Source: Salibaculum griseiflavum (GTDB lineage: Bacteria; Pseudomonadota; Alphaproteobacteria; Rhodobacterales; Rhodobacteraceae). Taken from it: a stretch of DNA of 64,000 nt. Under the pieces are notes generated by a model. The model searched no databases. It was not told where the DNA came from and saw only the letters and a list, made by a program, of their open reading frames with translations. How positions within the stretch are numbered: position 1 is the first letter of the stretch; each line of letters opens with the position of its first letter. Below are positions 11,242 through 19,662 of the stretch, in pieces. The stretch covers positions 62,001 through 126,000 of the forward strand of contig NZ_QETF01000006.1 in assembly GCF_003129565.1 (NCBI RefSeq), read 5' to 3'. Position numbers and translations under genes: made by a program.

Positions 11242-12156
11242 TCAGGCCAGTGCGTAGCTTTGGGTGGGCAAGTCGCAGTCTGGCGCGTCCCCGCCCAGAA
11301 CGCAAAGCTCTTCGGCCTGCATCTCGGTCGCGAACCACGCGGCAAGCGCGAGGGCGTCGCTGGGGCTGGCCGAGGGGCTTTCCACCGCGTCCAACACGAT
11401 CTTGGACGGCGCCCAGACGCAGATCTGGCCGTTCTTCATGGCCCAGTCCAGTTCCGTCCGGGTCCCGGTGACCACGCAGCGCCGGTCGCGACCCGCAAGA
11501 ACCCAGGCATTCTGTTCGATGGCCAACAGGTCGATCCGCCGTTGCGCAAGCGCCGCGCCAGATTGCGGGGCCGGGGTGTCGGCGGGGCCAACGCAGAAGA
11601 TCAGCGGCGCGTCGCGGGCGGCGAAATCGTCGATCCAGCCAGAGAGGCCCGCGTCGGCAATGGCGGCATTGGTCAGGTAGACGATGCGCGGATGCGGGGC
11701 CTCTTCGTGGGACTGGGCGGCGGCGGCTTCCTTGCCGCGTTCCCGGGCGATCTCGACCCCCAGCGCGCCGGGGCCCCGATCGAGTTTCTCGATCCGTACG
11801 AAAACACGCTGGGCCTGGGGCTCCAACAGGATGCGCTCGGCCACGCGTTCGGCCAGGGTTTCCAGAAGGTTCAGCCGTTCCGCGCCCAATTCGTACTGAA
11901 TGGCCTCGGTCACCCGGTCGTAGGAAAGGATGCGATCCACGTCGTCGTCGATCGGCCCAGACAGTGGTGCGACTTCGACCACCACGTTGAACTTGATGTG
12001 CTGCATCGTGCCGCGCTCGGCCTGGAAGGCCCCGATCTCGACCTCTGTTACGTAGTCGCGCAGCGAAATGCGATCATTGAGCGCACCCTCGGCAGGCACG
12101 GTTGCTTCGGCTCGTTCAGCCGGGTGGGCGAAGGCAAGGCGGATATCGGAACTCAT
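11242..12156 (-). CDS. folB: Dihydroneopterin aldolase with a C-terminal amino-acid-kinase-like extension
   Basis: Residues ~28-140 form a FolB domain, with the catalytic-type glutamate in YVTEVEIGAFQAERG (E40) and lysine in RIEKLDRG (K124). FolB cleaves dihydroneopterin to 6-hydroxymethyl-dihydropterin and glycolaldehyde. At 304 residues it is more than twice the classic length of about 120. The extra part (~155-304) contains IVYLTNAAI, a Trp-containing segment QICVWAPSKIV (W248) and PSDALALAAWFA (265-276), which resembles the SDxLAxWLA motif of small amino-acid-kinase-fold proteins. That second assignment is my inference. It lies 11 bases before folP on the same strand. Confidence 0.9.
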   Translation of the reverse strand: MSSDIRLAFAHPAERAEATVPAEGALNDRISLRDYVTEVEIGAFQAERGTMQHIKFNVVVEVAPLSGPIDDDVDRILSYDRVTEAIQYELGAERLNLLETLAERVAERILLEPQAQRVFVRIEKLDRGPGALGVEIARERGKEAAAAQSHEEAPHPRIVYLTNAAIADAGLSGWIDDFAARDAPLIFCVGPADTPAPQSGAALAQRRIDLLAIEQNAWVLAGRDRRCVVTGTRTELDWAMKNGQICVWAPSKIVLDAVESPSASPSDALALAAWFATEMQAEELCVLGGDAPDCDLPTQSYALA

Positions 12157-12252
12157 GGGGCACCCCCGGTTTGTCGTTTCGCGGGGATACTAGGGCCTGA
12201 GAGGCGGGACAAGCGCCGATGCGCGACGGGCAAGACCCCGCCTGCGACGAGA

Positions 12253-12912
12253 CTAGCCTTGTCGATAGAAGTGGTGCGACCCGATGGTGGCCGTGCGCGG
12301 GAAGACGCGCGCCCAGCGGGGGCTGACCGCGCGGGTATGGTAATACATCGCGCCATCGGTCAGGTCGCGCGGGGCGGCCCCGTCCATCAGCAGGCGGGCG
12401 ACCTTGCCCACGGTGGCCCAGGCGGCCGGTTCATGGACGGTTTCGGGATGGCCGTCGCAGGTGAATGTGAACTGGCAGGCATAGCGCCGTCCGGTGCCCT
12501 GGTTCACGACCGAGCAGATGCTGTCGGGAAAGCGGCTGCTTTCAACGCGGTTGAGGATCACTTCCCCGACCGCGAACATGCCGCGGACGCTTTCACCGCG
12601 GGCCTCGAAATAGAGCGCCTGGGTCAGGCATTCCCACTGGGCCCCACCGCTGGGGGAGGGCTGAGCGGCCAGGAACGCGCGGTCGTAGGCGATGCCGGCC
12701 GGTGCGGTGCGCACCTTGCGCGCATCAGGCGCGGGCGGCGTGGTCAGGGCCGTCAGGCGGCTATCGGGCACCATGCGGATCGCGTCGCGTTCCTGTCCGA
12801 GCAGATCGGACAGGCGAGACTCCAGCAGCTGGTTCGCCGTCGCGACGGTTCCAAGACTGAAAAGAGCGATCCCCGCCGCGAACGCGGCGCGCATGAACTT
12901 CCGATAGAGCAT
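12253..12912 (-). CDS. Cell wall hydrolase, SleB-type (Hydrolase_2)
   Basis: A 219-residue exported protein. From the chosen ATG it has an N-terminal hydrophobic signal (KFMRAAFAAGIALFSLGTVATA), a short spacer and a C-terminal Hydrolase_2 domain. Within that domain LTQALYFEARGESVRGMFAVG holds the catalytic-type glutamate, followed by VILNRVESSRFPDSIC, CQFTFTCDG and a His-Tyr segment near the end (GAMYYHTRAVSP). SleB/CwlJ-type enzymes are lytic transglycosylase-like peptidoglycan hydrolases. In alphaproteobacteria they are ordinary envelope enzymes, not spore germination factors. The frame is open a further 48 codons upstream, but only this start gives a signal peptide. Confidence 0.85.
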   Translation of the reverse strand: MLYRKFMRAAFAAGIALFSLGTVATANQLLESRLSDLLGQERDAIRMVPDSRLTALTTPPAPDARKVRTAPAGIAYDRAFLAAQPSPSGGAQWECLTQALYFEARGESVRGMFAVGEVILNRVESSRFPDSICSVVNQGTGRRYACQFTFTCDGHPETVHEPAAWATVGKVARLLMDGAAPRDLTDGAMYYHTRAVSPRWARVFPRTATIGSHHFYRQG

Positions 12913-13084
12913 TTTCCCACCACAGGTGTCGCACGGATTGGCCTCGTGCAAGCGCGGCAGGACATAGGCCAAGCGCCCCGCTCCGTCCAGTCCGGCGGAC
13001 ACAATGCTGCCATGATCGTGGTGCATGAAAGGCACAGCTCTTGCCGCACGTCTCAAGCCCTTGTGGTGCTATGGGATTTCGCCG

Positions 13085-15640
13085 CTAGAGCTTCCCTCTG
13101 TGTTTCTCTTCCAGAAACAACTGAGCGGCGGAAAGTCGCGCAACCGGCACCCGGAACGGCGAGCAGGACACGTAGTCGAAGCCGTTGGTGCGGCAGAAAT
13201 CGATGGCGGAACGGTCGCCGCCATGTTCACCACAGATCGCCAGCGTCACATCCGGGCGGCCTTGCCGACCACGTTCCGCCCCGATCCGCAGCAATTCTCC
13301 GACCCCGTCCAGGTCGAGCCTGTGGAACGGGTCCTCCTCATAAACGCCAAGCCGCACATAGTCGGACATGAAGCGCCCGGCATCGTCGCGCGACAGGCCA
13401 TAGGTCATCTGGGTGAGGTCGTTGGTGCCGAAGGACAGAAATGCCGCGTGCTGGGCAATATCGGCGGCGCGCAGGGCGGCGCGCGGCGTTTCGACCATCA
13501 CGCCCAGGCGGTAATCGAAGTCGGCCCCGGTTTCGGCACGGACCGCTGCGGCAACAGCGTCGATCCGACCTTGCACCAGCTCGACCTCTCTCATGGCGCT
13601 GACCAGCGGGATCATGATTTCGGGCACCACCGGCGCGCCGGTCTGGCTGGCGGCGATGGTGGCCTCGAAGATGGCCCGCGCCTGCATCTCGTAGATTTCC
13701 GGCACGGTCACGCCCAGCCGCACGCCGCGCATCCCCAGCATGGGGTTGTATTCCTCAAGCTGCTCGATGCGCTCGACCACCTGGCTGAGTGGCAGGTCCA
13801 GCACGTCGGCCAGATCGCGCATGCCGGGTTTTCCAGACGGCAGGAATTCGTGCAGCGGCGGATCGAACAGGCGAATGCAGACGGGCAGACCTTCCATGAT
13901 GCGGAAGACCTCGGTGAAGTCCGCCCTTTGCAGGGGCAGCAGACGGTCCAGAACGGCGGCGCGACCCTCGGGTGTGTCCGAGAAGATCATCTCGTGCATC
14001 AGGTTGACGCGATCGCTCTCGAAGAACATGTGCTCGGTCCGGCACAGCCCGATGCCCTGGGCCATGAAGTTCCGTGCGCTCTGGGCGTCGGCGGGCGTGT
14101 CGGCATTGGCGCGGATGCCGATATCGCGCAGCGCATCGGCCCAGGACAACAGCGTCTGGAACGCCTCGTCCAGCGCCGCCTCGACCATGCGGACCTGGCC
14201 GTTGAGGATCTGGCCCGTGGTGCCGTCGACGGTCACGATGTCGCCTTCGGTAAAGATGCGGCCGCGCGGCCCTTTGAACTGCCGCTTGCGCTCGTCGATC
14301 ACCAGATCATCGGCCCCAACCACGCAGGGCAGGCCCAGACCCCGCCCAATCACCGCCGCGTGGCTGGTGATGCCGCCGCGCACCGTCACGACGGCCTCGG
14401 CGGCATGCATGCCGCGGATGTCCTCGGGGGTTGTTTCGCGGCGTACCAGAACGCAGGGCTCGTTGCGTGCGGCGCTGGCCTGTGCCTCGTAGGCAGAGAA
14501 GACCAGCCGTCCGGCAGCGGCACCCGGGCTGGCGGCGATGCCCTTGGTGATCACATCGCGTTCGGTGCTGGCATCCACCTGCCGGTGGAGCAGTTCCGAC
14601 AGCGCGTCGGGTTCCACCCGCATGATCGCCTCTTCGCGGGGAATGATTCCGTCCTCGGCCAGGTCCACAGCGACACGCACGGCCGCGCGGCTTGACCGCT
14701 GCACCCGGATTGCGTCCAGCACCATGATTTCGCAATCGTGGACGACGAACTTGACTTCCATTTCCTCGCGCAGGCGTTGGCGACAGGTTTCGCCGAATGC
14801 GACCAGCTGCGCAAAGAGGTCGGGGCAGCGTTCCTCCAAAGAGGCGCCGCGCGGATCGCGAGTCAGGTAAAGCGTGCCGTCCTGGTCGCGCAGGTGTTCG
14901 CCACTGATGGCCTGGGCCTTGTAGCGGCCCGTCACCCGGCGTTGCCCGGTTCCGGCGTCGATGAACTGGATGACGCCATAGCCGCTTTCGCCAGGTCCGA
15001 TCCCGAGCGCCATTTCCTGCACGACCAAGCCCAGCCCGGCATCGGCTGGGGCGCCCTTGGCCTGGCGGAGCAGGCGCGCGCTGGTGCCGTCCCAGGCTCG
15101 CGCCATCGACCGCAGAACCTCGGCAAGCTGGGTTTCGGCCTCTTGCGGGAAGGGCGCGTCCATCTCGGCTTCGTAGACCGACAGCATGGCATTTAGATTG
15201 TCGATGCTTGGATGGGCCGAAGCGTCGAATTCATCGGCATCGAGCCGCGCGACGTGAATGGCGTAGGACTGTACGAAGGACATGTAGAGCCGCGTCGCCA
15301 ACTCCTCGCCGATGGTCGCGCAGAGCTCTTCATGCTTGGCCGCGTTCATGCCGATATTGAGCATCGCGCCCGGCCCGCCCCAATCGGGGTTCAGGCTGGA
15401 GGGGCGCACGGACAAGAGCGGCAGGGTCGGAAATTCACGCAAGATGGCAGCGGCATCGGGCGGGGCACCCGCCGCGATGCGGCGAACCGCGTCAAAGGAC
15501 AATGCCACGGTCTTGGGCACCGGGAAATCCAGCCGGACCAGTCGTTGCAGGCATTTCGCACGCCCGCCATGAACCTCCGCCGCCATGGGCGCGGTCCGGG
15601 TGATGACGCACATATCCTTCAAGGTCACGACTTTCTGCAT
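13085..15640 (-). CDS. Pyruvate, phosphate dikinase-like PEP-binding protein with altered ATP-grasp domain
   Basis: 851 residues from an ATG with a good Shine-Dalgarno (AGGAG, eight bases upstream). The middle swivelling domain keeps the phospho-accepting histidine, H427 in GGITSHAAVIGRG. The C-terminal PEP/pyruvate TIM barrel keeps its motifs: GLCRTEHMFF, RLFDPPLHEF, PEIMIPLV, SFGTNDLTQMTYG and the Cys of CGEHGGD. The N-terminal nucleotide domain is unusual. The PPDK motif around SMPGMMDT is replaced by DWGGPGAMLNIG (86-97), and the LQTR/GKR segment appears as MVLDAIRVQR (~306-314). It may therefore not use ATP as classic PPDK (pyruvate + ATP + Pi to PEP + AMP + PPi) does. It precedes no gene on its strand closely and lies downstream of glyS. 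Confidence 0.85.
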   Translation of the reverse strand: MQKVVTLKDMCVITRTAPMAAEVHGGRAKCLQRLVRLDFPVPKTVALSFDAVRRIAAGAPPDAAAILREFPTLPLLSVRPSSLNPDWGGPGAMLNIGMNAAKHEELCATIGEELATRLYMSFVQSYAIHVARLDADEFDASAHPSIDNLNAMLSVYEAEMDAPFPQEAETQLAEVLRSMARAWDGTSARLLRQAKGAPADAGLGLVVQEMALGIGPGESGYGVIQFIDAGTGQRRVTGRYKAQAISGEHLRDQDGTLYLTRDPRGASLEERCPDLFAQLVAFGETCRQRLREEMEVKFVVHDCEIMVLDAIRVQRSSRAAVRVAVDLAEDGIIPREEAIMRVEPDALSELLHRQVDASTERDVITKGIAASPGAAAGRLVFSAYEAQASAARNEPCVLVRRETTPEDIRGMHAAEAVVTVRGGITSHAAVIGRGLGLPCVVGADDLVIDERKRQFKGPRGRIFTEGDIVTVDGTTGQILNGQVRMVEAALDEAFQTLLSWADALRDIGIRANADTPADAQSARNFMAQGIGLCRTEHMFFESDRVNLMHEMIFSDTPEGRAAVLDRLLPLQRADFTEVFRIMEGLPVCIRLFDPPLHEFLPSGKPGMRDLADVLDLPLSQVVERIEQLEEYNPMLGMRGVRLGVTVPEIYEMQARAIFEATIAASQTGAPVVPEIMIPLVSAMREVELVQGRIDAVAAAVRAETGADFDYRLGVMVETPRAALRAADIAQHAAFLSFGTNDLTQMTYGLSRDDAGRFMSDYVRLGVYEEDPFHRLDLDGVGELLRIGAERGRQGRPDVTLAICGEHGGDRSAIDFCRTNGFDYVSCSPFRVPVARLSAAQLFLEEKHRGKL

Positions 15641-15725
15641 CGCAGCACTCCTGTTGTGCTGCACATTAGGCCTCGGGCGATTCGGCGCAAGCCTAACGTA
15701 ACGCTTTCATGACCGACAGGCGGGC

Positions 15726-17954
15726 CTACCCTTCGATCCGCCGCAGGTCGGCCACGCCAAGGCAGGTCGACCGGATGCGTGACAGAAGGTTCAGACGGTT
15801 GCGCCGCAAAACCTCGCTGTCGGCGTTGATCTGGACCGTTTCGAAAAAGGCATCGATCGGCGCGCGCAGGTCGGCCATGGCGGACATGGCGGCGACGAAA
15901 TCCTCGGTCTCCATGGCAGCGCCGATCCGGGTATCGGCGTCATCCAAGGCGGCGAACACGGCCTTTTCCTCGTCGGTTTCGGCGAATTTCACATCGGCGC
16001 CAAAGGAATATTCGACCCCGTCCTTTTCCTCGGCCTGGGTCAGGATGTTGTTGGCACGGCGGAAGCCCTGGATCAGGTTTTCGCCATCCTCGGTCTTGAG
16101 GAAATCGGCCAGCGCCTCGGCCCGACGCACCAGCAAGGTCAGGTCGTCATTGCCCGCCATGGCGAGCGAGGCGTCGATCACGTCGTGCGGGATGCCCTCG
16201 TCGCGCAGATGCACCTTGAGCCGGTCGTGGAAGAACCCCAGCAGGTCGTCGCTGGCATCGGGCAGTTTTTCATGGACCAGCTTGGTCACCGCCCCGGCCT
16301 TCTTGCCGCGGGTTTCGACCACGGCACGATAGGCGGCGCCGAAGACCCCGTGATCGGCGATCTCGTCGAGGATCTCTTCCAGCGTGTCGATTTCGTCGTC
16401 TTCGACCTGGTCCCGGTTCAGTTCGACCTTGTGACGCAGGAGTTGCGCGTCGATGAAACGGTCCAGGTGCAGGTGCAGGTCGTTCGTCAGGACAAGCCTG
16501 ATGATCCCCAGCGCCGCACGGCGCAGGGCAAAGGGGTCCTTGGACCCGGTCGGTTTCTCGTCGATGGCCCAGAAACCGGCCAGCTTGTCGATCTTGTCGG
16601 CCAATGAGACCGCGACCGATACCGGCGCCGCGGGGACGTCGTCGGAGGGGCCAAGGGGCGCGTAATGCTCTTCGCAGGCGGCGGCGATCTCGGCGTCGAA
16701 GCCCGCTTCCTCGGCGTAGTACCGGCCCATCAGCCCCTGGAGTTCCGGGAATTCATAGACCATTTCGCTGGCCAGATCGGCCTTGGCGATGCGGGCGGCC
16801 TTTTCCGCGATCTCGGGCTTGGTGCCCACGAAAGGGGCGATGTTGCGGGCCAGGGCGGCGATCCGGTCGATCCGGTCCTGTTCGCTGCCCAGTTTCCCGT
16901 GGAAGGTCACGTTGGCCAGGCTGTCCAGCCATGGTCCCATGCCCGCCTTGGCGACGCGCAGGTCGTTTTCCCAGAAGAATTTCGCGTCCGACAGCCGCGC
17001 GGCCAGCACTTTCTGGTTGCCCGCCAGGATGGTCTTGCCGCCATCGGGGGCCTCGATATTGGCGACGGTGACAAAGCGGGTGATCTGGCCGGTCTTGTCG
17101 CGCACCGAGAAGAATTTCTGGTGCTCTTTCATCGAGGTCTGCAGCACCTCGGGCGGCAATTGCAGGAAATCGGCGTCGATCTCGCCCATCAGGACGACGG
17201 GCCATTCGACCAGCCCGGCAACCTCGGCCAGCAGGCCCTTGTCCTCGACCAGCTCCAGCCCTGCGACAAAGGCCTGGTTGGAGGCGTCTTGCCAGATATG
17301 CTCGGCCCGTTCCTCGGGGCGCAGCAGGACCTTGGCCTTCTTCAGCTTGGCCTCGTAATCGTCGAACGACGTCACGGCAAAGGCATCGGGCGCCATGAAC
17401 CGGTGCCCGCGCGTGGTGTTGCCGGCGGTGATGCCGTCGATTTCCAGCGGGACGATCTCGGCGCCCTCGTCGTTGGTCAGGATGCACAGAATGGAATGTA
17501 GCGGACGGACCCAGCGCAAGGCGCCCGCGCCCCAGCGCATCGACTTGGGCCAGGGGAAATGGCGGATCGTGTTCTCCAGAACCTCGGCCACGATTTCAGG
17601 CGCCTTGCGGCCCTTCTTTTCGATCACGGCGAAATAGACTTCGCCCTTGCCGGTATCGCGGATCTCGAGCGCGTCCTTGTCCACGCCCGCCCCTCGGCAG
17701 AAGCCCTCGATGGCCTTGTCGGGCGCGCCGACCTTGGGGCCCTTGCGTTCCTCGCGGGTGTCGGGGCTTTCTGCTGACAGCCCCTCCACGGACAGCGCAA
17801 GACGGCGCGGCGTATGGAACGCACCTGCCCCGGCATAGGTCAGCCCGGCTTCGACCAGCCCGTCGGCGACAAGGCGTTGCAGGTCGGCGGCGGCCTTGGC
17901 CTGCATCCGCGCGGGGATTTCCTCGGAGAAGAGTTCGATCAGAAGATCAGGCAT
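15726..17954 (-). CDS. glyS: Glycyl-tRNA synthetase beta subunit
   Basis: A 742-residue beta chain of the alpha2beta2 bacterial GlyRS, which charges tRNA-Gly. It opens with the typical MPDLLIELFSEEIPARMQ and RLVADGLVEAGL. It has the FHTPRRLALSVEGL segment (~50), the RWGAGALRWVRPLHSILC block, an HD-like central region (EEHYAPLGPSDDVPA to VSLADKIDKLAGFWAI) and a C-terminal DALR-type anticodon-binding domain. The start was set by this N-terminus; the frame continues 31 codons upstream into the neighbouring gene. The ATG lies next to the stop of the DUF6446-like gene, which separates it from glyQ in one transcription unit. Confidence 0.97.
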   Translation of the reverse strand: MPDLLIELFSEEIPARMQAKAAADLQRLVADGLVEAGLTYAGAGAFHTPRRLALSVEGLSAESPDTREERKGPKVGAPDKAIEGFCRGAGVDKDALEIRDTGKGEVYFAVIEKKGRKAPEIVAEVLENTIRHFPWPKSMRWGAGALRWVRPLHSILCILTNDEGAEIVPLEIDGITAGNTTRGHRFMAPDAFAVTSFDDYEAKLKKAKVLLRPEERAEHIWQDASNQAFVAGLELVEDKGLLAEVAGLVEWPVVLMGEIDADFLQLPPEVLQTSMKEHQKFFSVRDKTGQITRFVTVANIEAPDGGKTILAGNQKVLAARLSDAKFFWENDLRVAKAGMGPWLDSLANVTFHGKLGSEQDRIDRIAALARNIAPFVGTKPEIAEKAARIAKADLASEMVYEFPELQGLMGRYYAEEAGFDAEIAAACEEHYAPLGPSDDVPAAPVSVAVSLADKIDKLAGFWAIDEKPTGSKDPFALRRAALGIIRLVLTNDLHLHLDRFIDAQLLRHKVELNRDQVEDDEIDTLEEILDEIADHGVFGAAYRAVVETRGKKAGAVTKLVHEKLPDASDDLLGFFHDRLKVHLRDEGIPHDVIDASLAMAGNDDLTLLVRRAEALADFLKTEDGENLIQGFRRANNILTQAEEKDGVEYSFGADVKFAETDEEKAVFAALDDADTRIGAAMETEDFVAAMSAMADLRAPIDAFFETVQINADSEVLRRNRLNLLSRIRSTCLGVADLRRIEG

Positions 17955-17955
17955 G

Positions 17956-18486
17956 TCAGTTGGCCTCCGGGGGTTCGGGGCAATCATCGGGGACGGGCTC
18001 GCCGTCAAAGACGACTTCGCCGCAGCGGTTGATCTGGTGCCAGACAAAGCCGCGCCCGTCTGTCATGATGGCGACCACGCGGTCGATGCCGTATTCGATG
18101 TTTTCGACGCCGACAAAACCGATCGCTTCGCCGCTTTCCAGCGCCGCGCCGATTTCCTGGGCGTCATAGCACGCGAACCAATCCGGCCCGTTCAGCGGCA
18201 CGGCATCGTCACTGATCACATAAGTTTCGGTCAGCAGCGCCTGCGACAACGGCGTCTCGAAACAGGCGCGAAAGCGGATCGGGCTGCTGTTGGAATCAAT
18301 GCCCTCGAAATTCTCGTAGGGAATGATCTCGGGCTGGCCGGATACGACAGAGGTCAATTGAACCTCGCCCGCTTCCTCGGCCGAGACCTCGTCGTAATAG
18401 GCATAGACCTGAAGATAATAGAGCGACACGCCCGCCACGATGGCCGTCAGGACGATCCCCAGAACTGCAAATCTCGCCGCGTTCAT
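17956..18486 (-). CDS. Small single-pass membrane protein between glyQ and glyS (DUF6446-like)
   Basis: 176 residues. One N-terminal membrane helix ([24 protein letters not shown], shown here as a description of residues 3-26) precedes a periplasmic-type acidic domain. That domain has two conserved-looking Cys ([13 protein letters not shown] and [11 protein letters not shown]) and a third near the end ([11 protein letters not shown]). I recall this as the DUF6446 family that sits in the GlyRS operon of Rhodobacteraceae; the function is not known. The ATG overlaps the glyQ stop by four bases and the stop is directly before glyS, so it is translationally embedded in the operon. No enzyme motif is visible. 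Confidence 0.75.
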   Translation of the reverse strand: MNAARFAVLGIVLTAIVAGVSLYYLQVYAYYDEVSAEEAGEVQLTSVVSGQPEIIPYENFEGIDSNSSPIRFRACFETPLSQALLTETYVISDDAVPLNGPDWFACYDAQEIGAALESGEAIGFVGVENIEYGIDRVVAIMTDGRGFVWHQINRCGEVVFDGEPVPDDCPEPPEAN

Positions 18487-19403
18487 GCTGCTGCCCCGCC
18501 GGCTTCGGTCTGGACGAAGGCGTCGGCGCATAGTTTCGCCAGGGCCCGGACGCGGCCGATATAGGCCTGCCGTTCGGTGACGGAGATCACGCCGCGCGCA
18601 TCCAGCAGGTTGAAGATGTGGCTGGCCTTGATGCACTGGTCATAGGCCGGGTGGGCCATGATGATGCGCTGGCCGGTCTTGGGGTCCTCGTGCGGCTGGT
18701 CGAGGATCGCGCGGCATTCCGCCTCGGCCTCTTCGAAATGCCGCAGAAGGACCTCGGTATCGGCCACGTCGAAATTCCAGCGGGAATATTCCTGTTCCGT
18801 TTGGCGGAACACGTCGCCGTATTTCAGCGCAATCGGCGCATCGGGCGCGTTGAAGGGCATGTCCATCACGTGGTCGATGCCCAGCACGTACATGGCCAGC
18901 CGTTCCAGCCCGTAGGTCAACTCGCCCGAGACCGGGTGGCAATCATGGCCTCCCACTTGCTGGAAATAGGTGAACTGGCTGACTTCCATGCCGTCGCACC
19001 AGACCTCCCAGCCAAGGCCCCATGCGCCCAGAGTGGGAGATTCCCAGTCATCCTCGACAAAGCGGATATCGTGGGTGGCCATGTCGATGCCGATGGCCTC
19101 CAGGCTGCCGAGGTAAAGGTCCTGCAGGTCCGGCGGGCTTGGTTTGATCAGCACCTGGAACTGGTAGTAGTGCTGCAGCCTGTTGGGGTTCTCGCCATAG
19201 CGCCCGTCCGTGGGCCGGCGCGAAGGCTGCACGTAGGCTGCCGCCCAGGGCTGCGTTCCAAGGCTGCGCAGGGTCGTGGCCGGGTGAAAGGTGCCGGCGC
19301 CGACTTCCATGTCGTAGGGCTGCAGAACCGCACATCCCTTCGCCGCCCAGTAGGTTTGCAGTCGCAGGATGATTTCCTGAAAGCTGGTGGGCTTGTCGGA
19401 CAT
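18483..19403 (-). CDS. glyQ: Glycyl-tRNA synthetase alpha subunit
   Basis: A 306-residue class II catalytic subunit. The N-terminus [18 protein letters not shown], the motif [20 protein letters not shown] (residues ~25-45) and the motif-2-like region [20 protein letters not shown] are all present. So are the glycine-binding YFQQVGG and the helix [25 protein letters not shown]. It forms glycyl-adenylate and transfers glycine to tRNA together with GlyS. The ATG was chosen by this conserved N-terminus, 17 codons inside the longest frame. It is the first gene of glyQ - DUF6446-like - glyS. About 260 bases without a gene lie upstream, shared with the divergent envelope protein. Confidence 0.97.
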   Translation of the reverse strand: MSDKPTSFQEIILRLQTYWAAKGCAVLQPYDMEVGAGTFHPATTLRSLGTQPWAAAYVQPSRRPTDGRYGENPNRLQHYYQFQVLIKPSPPDLQDLYLGSLEAIGIDMATHDIRFVEDDWESPTLGAWGLGWEVWCDGMEVSQFTYFQQVGGHDCHPVSGELTYGLERLAMYVLGIDHVMDMPFNAPDAPIALKYGDVFRQTEQEYSRWNFDVADTEVLLRHFEEAEAECRAILDQPHEDPKTGQRIIMAHPAYDQCIKASHIFNLLDARGVISVTERQAYIGRVRALAKLCADAFVQTEAGGAAA

Positions 19404-19662
19404 AGGGCGCGGCCTCTCACTTGCCGTCGCGCTGGCCGTGCAGGGGCAGGACATGCGCGAAGTCGATGCGGGTTCGATACGGGCGCTTCAATAGGCGCGG
19501 CGGCGGGCAGGGTCAATGCGCCCGCCCGCCACGCCTGTGGCATTTTCGGGGTGCAATGTGCCGACGGTTTGGTAAGTTGTCGAGCGGGGCGGCAGGCGGG
19601 ACGATACCCGCCGCCGGACGGACCATGACGACGACGCGGATCAAAACGGGGATGATAACGGT

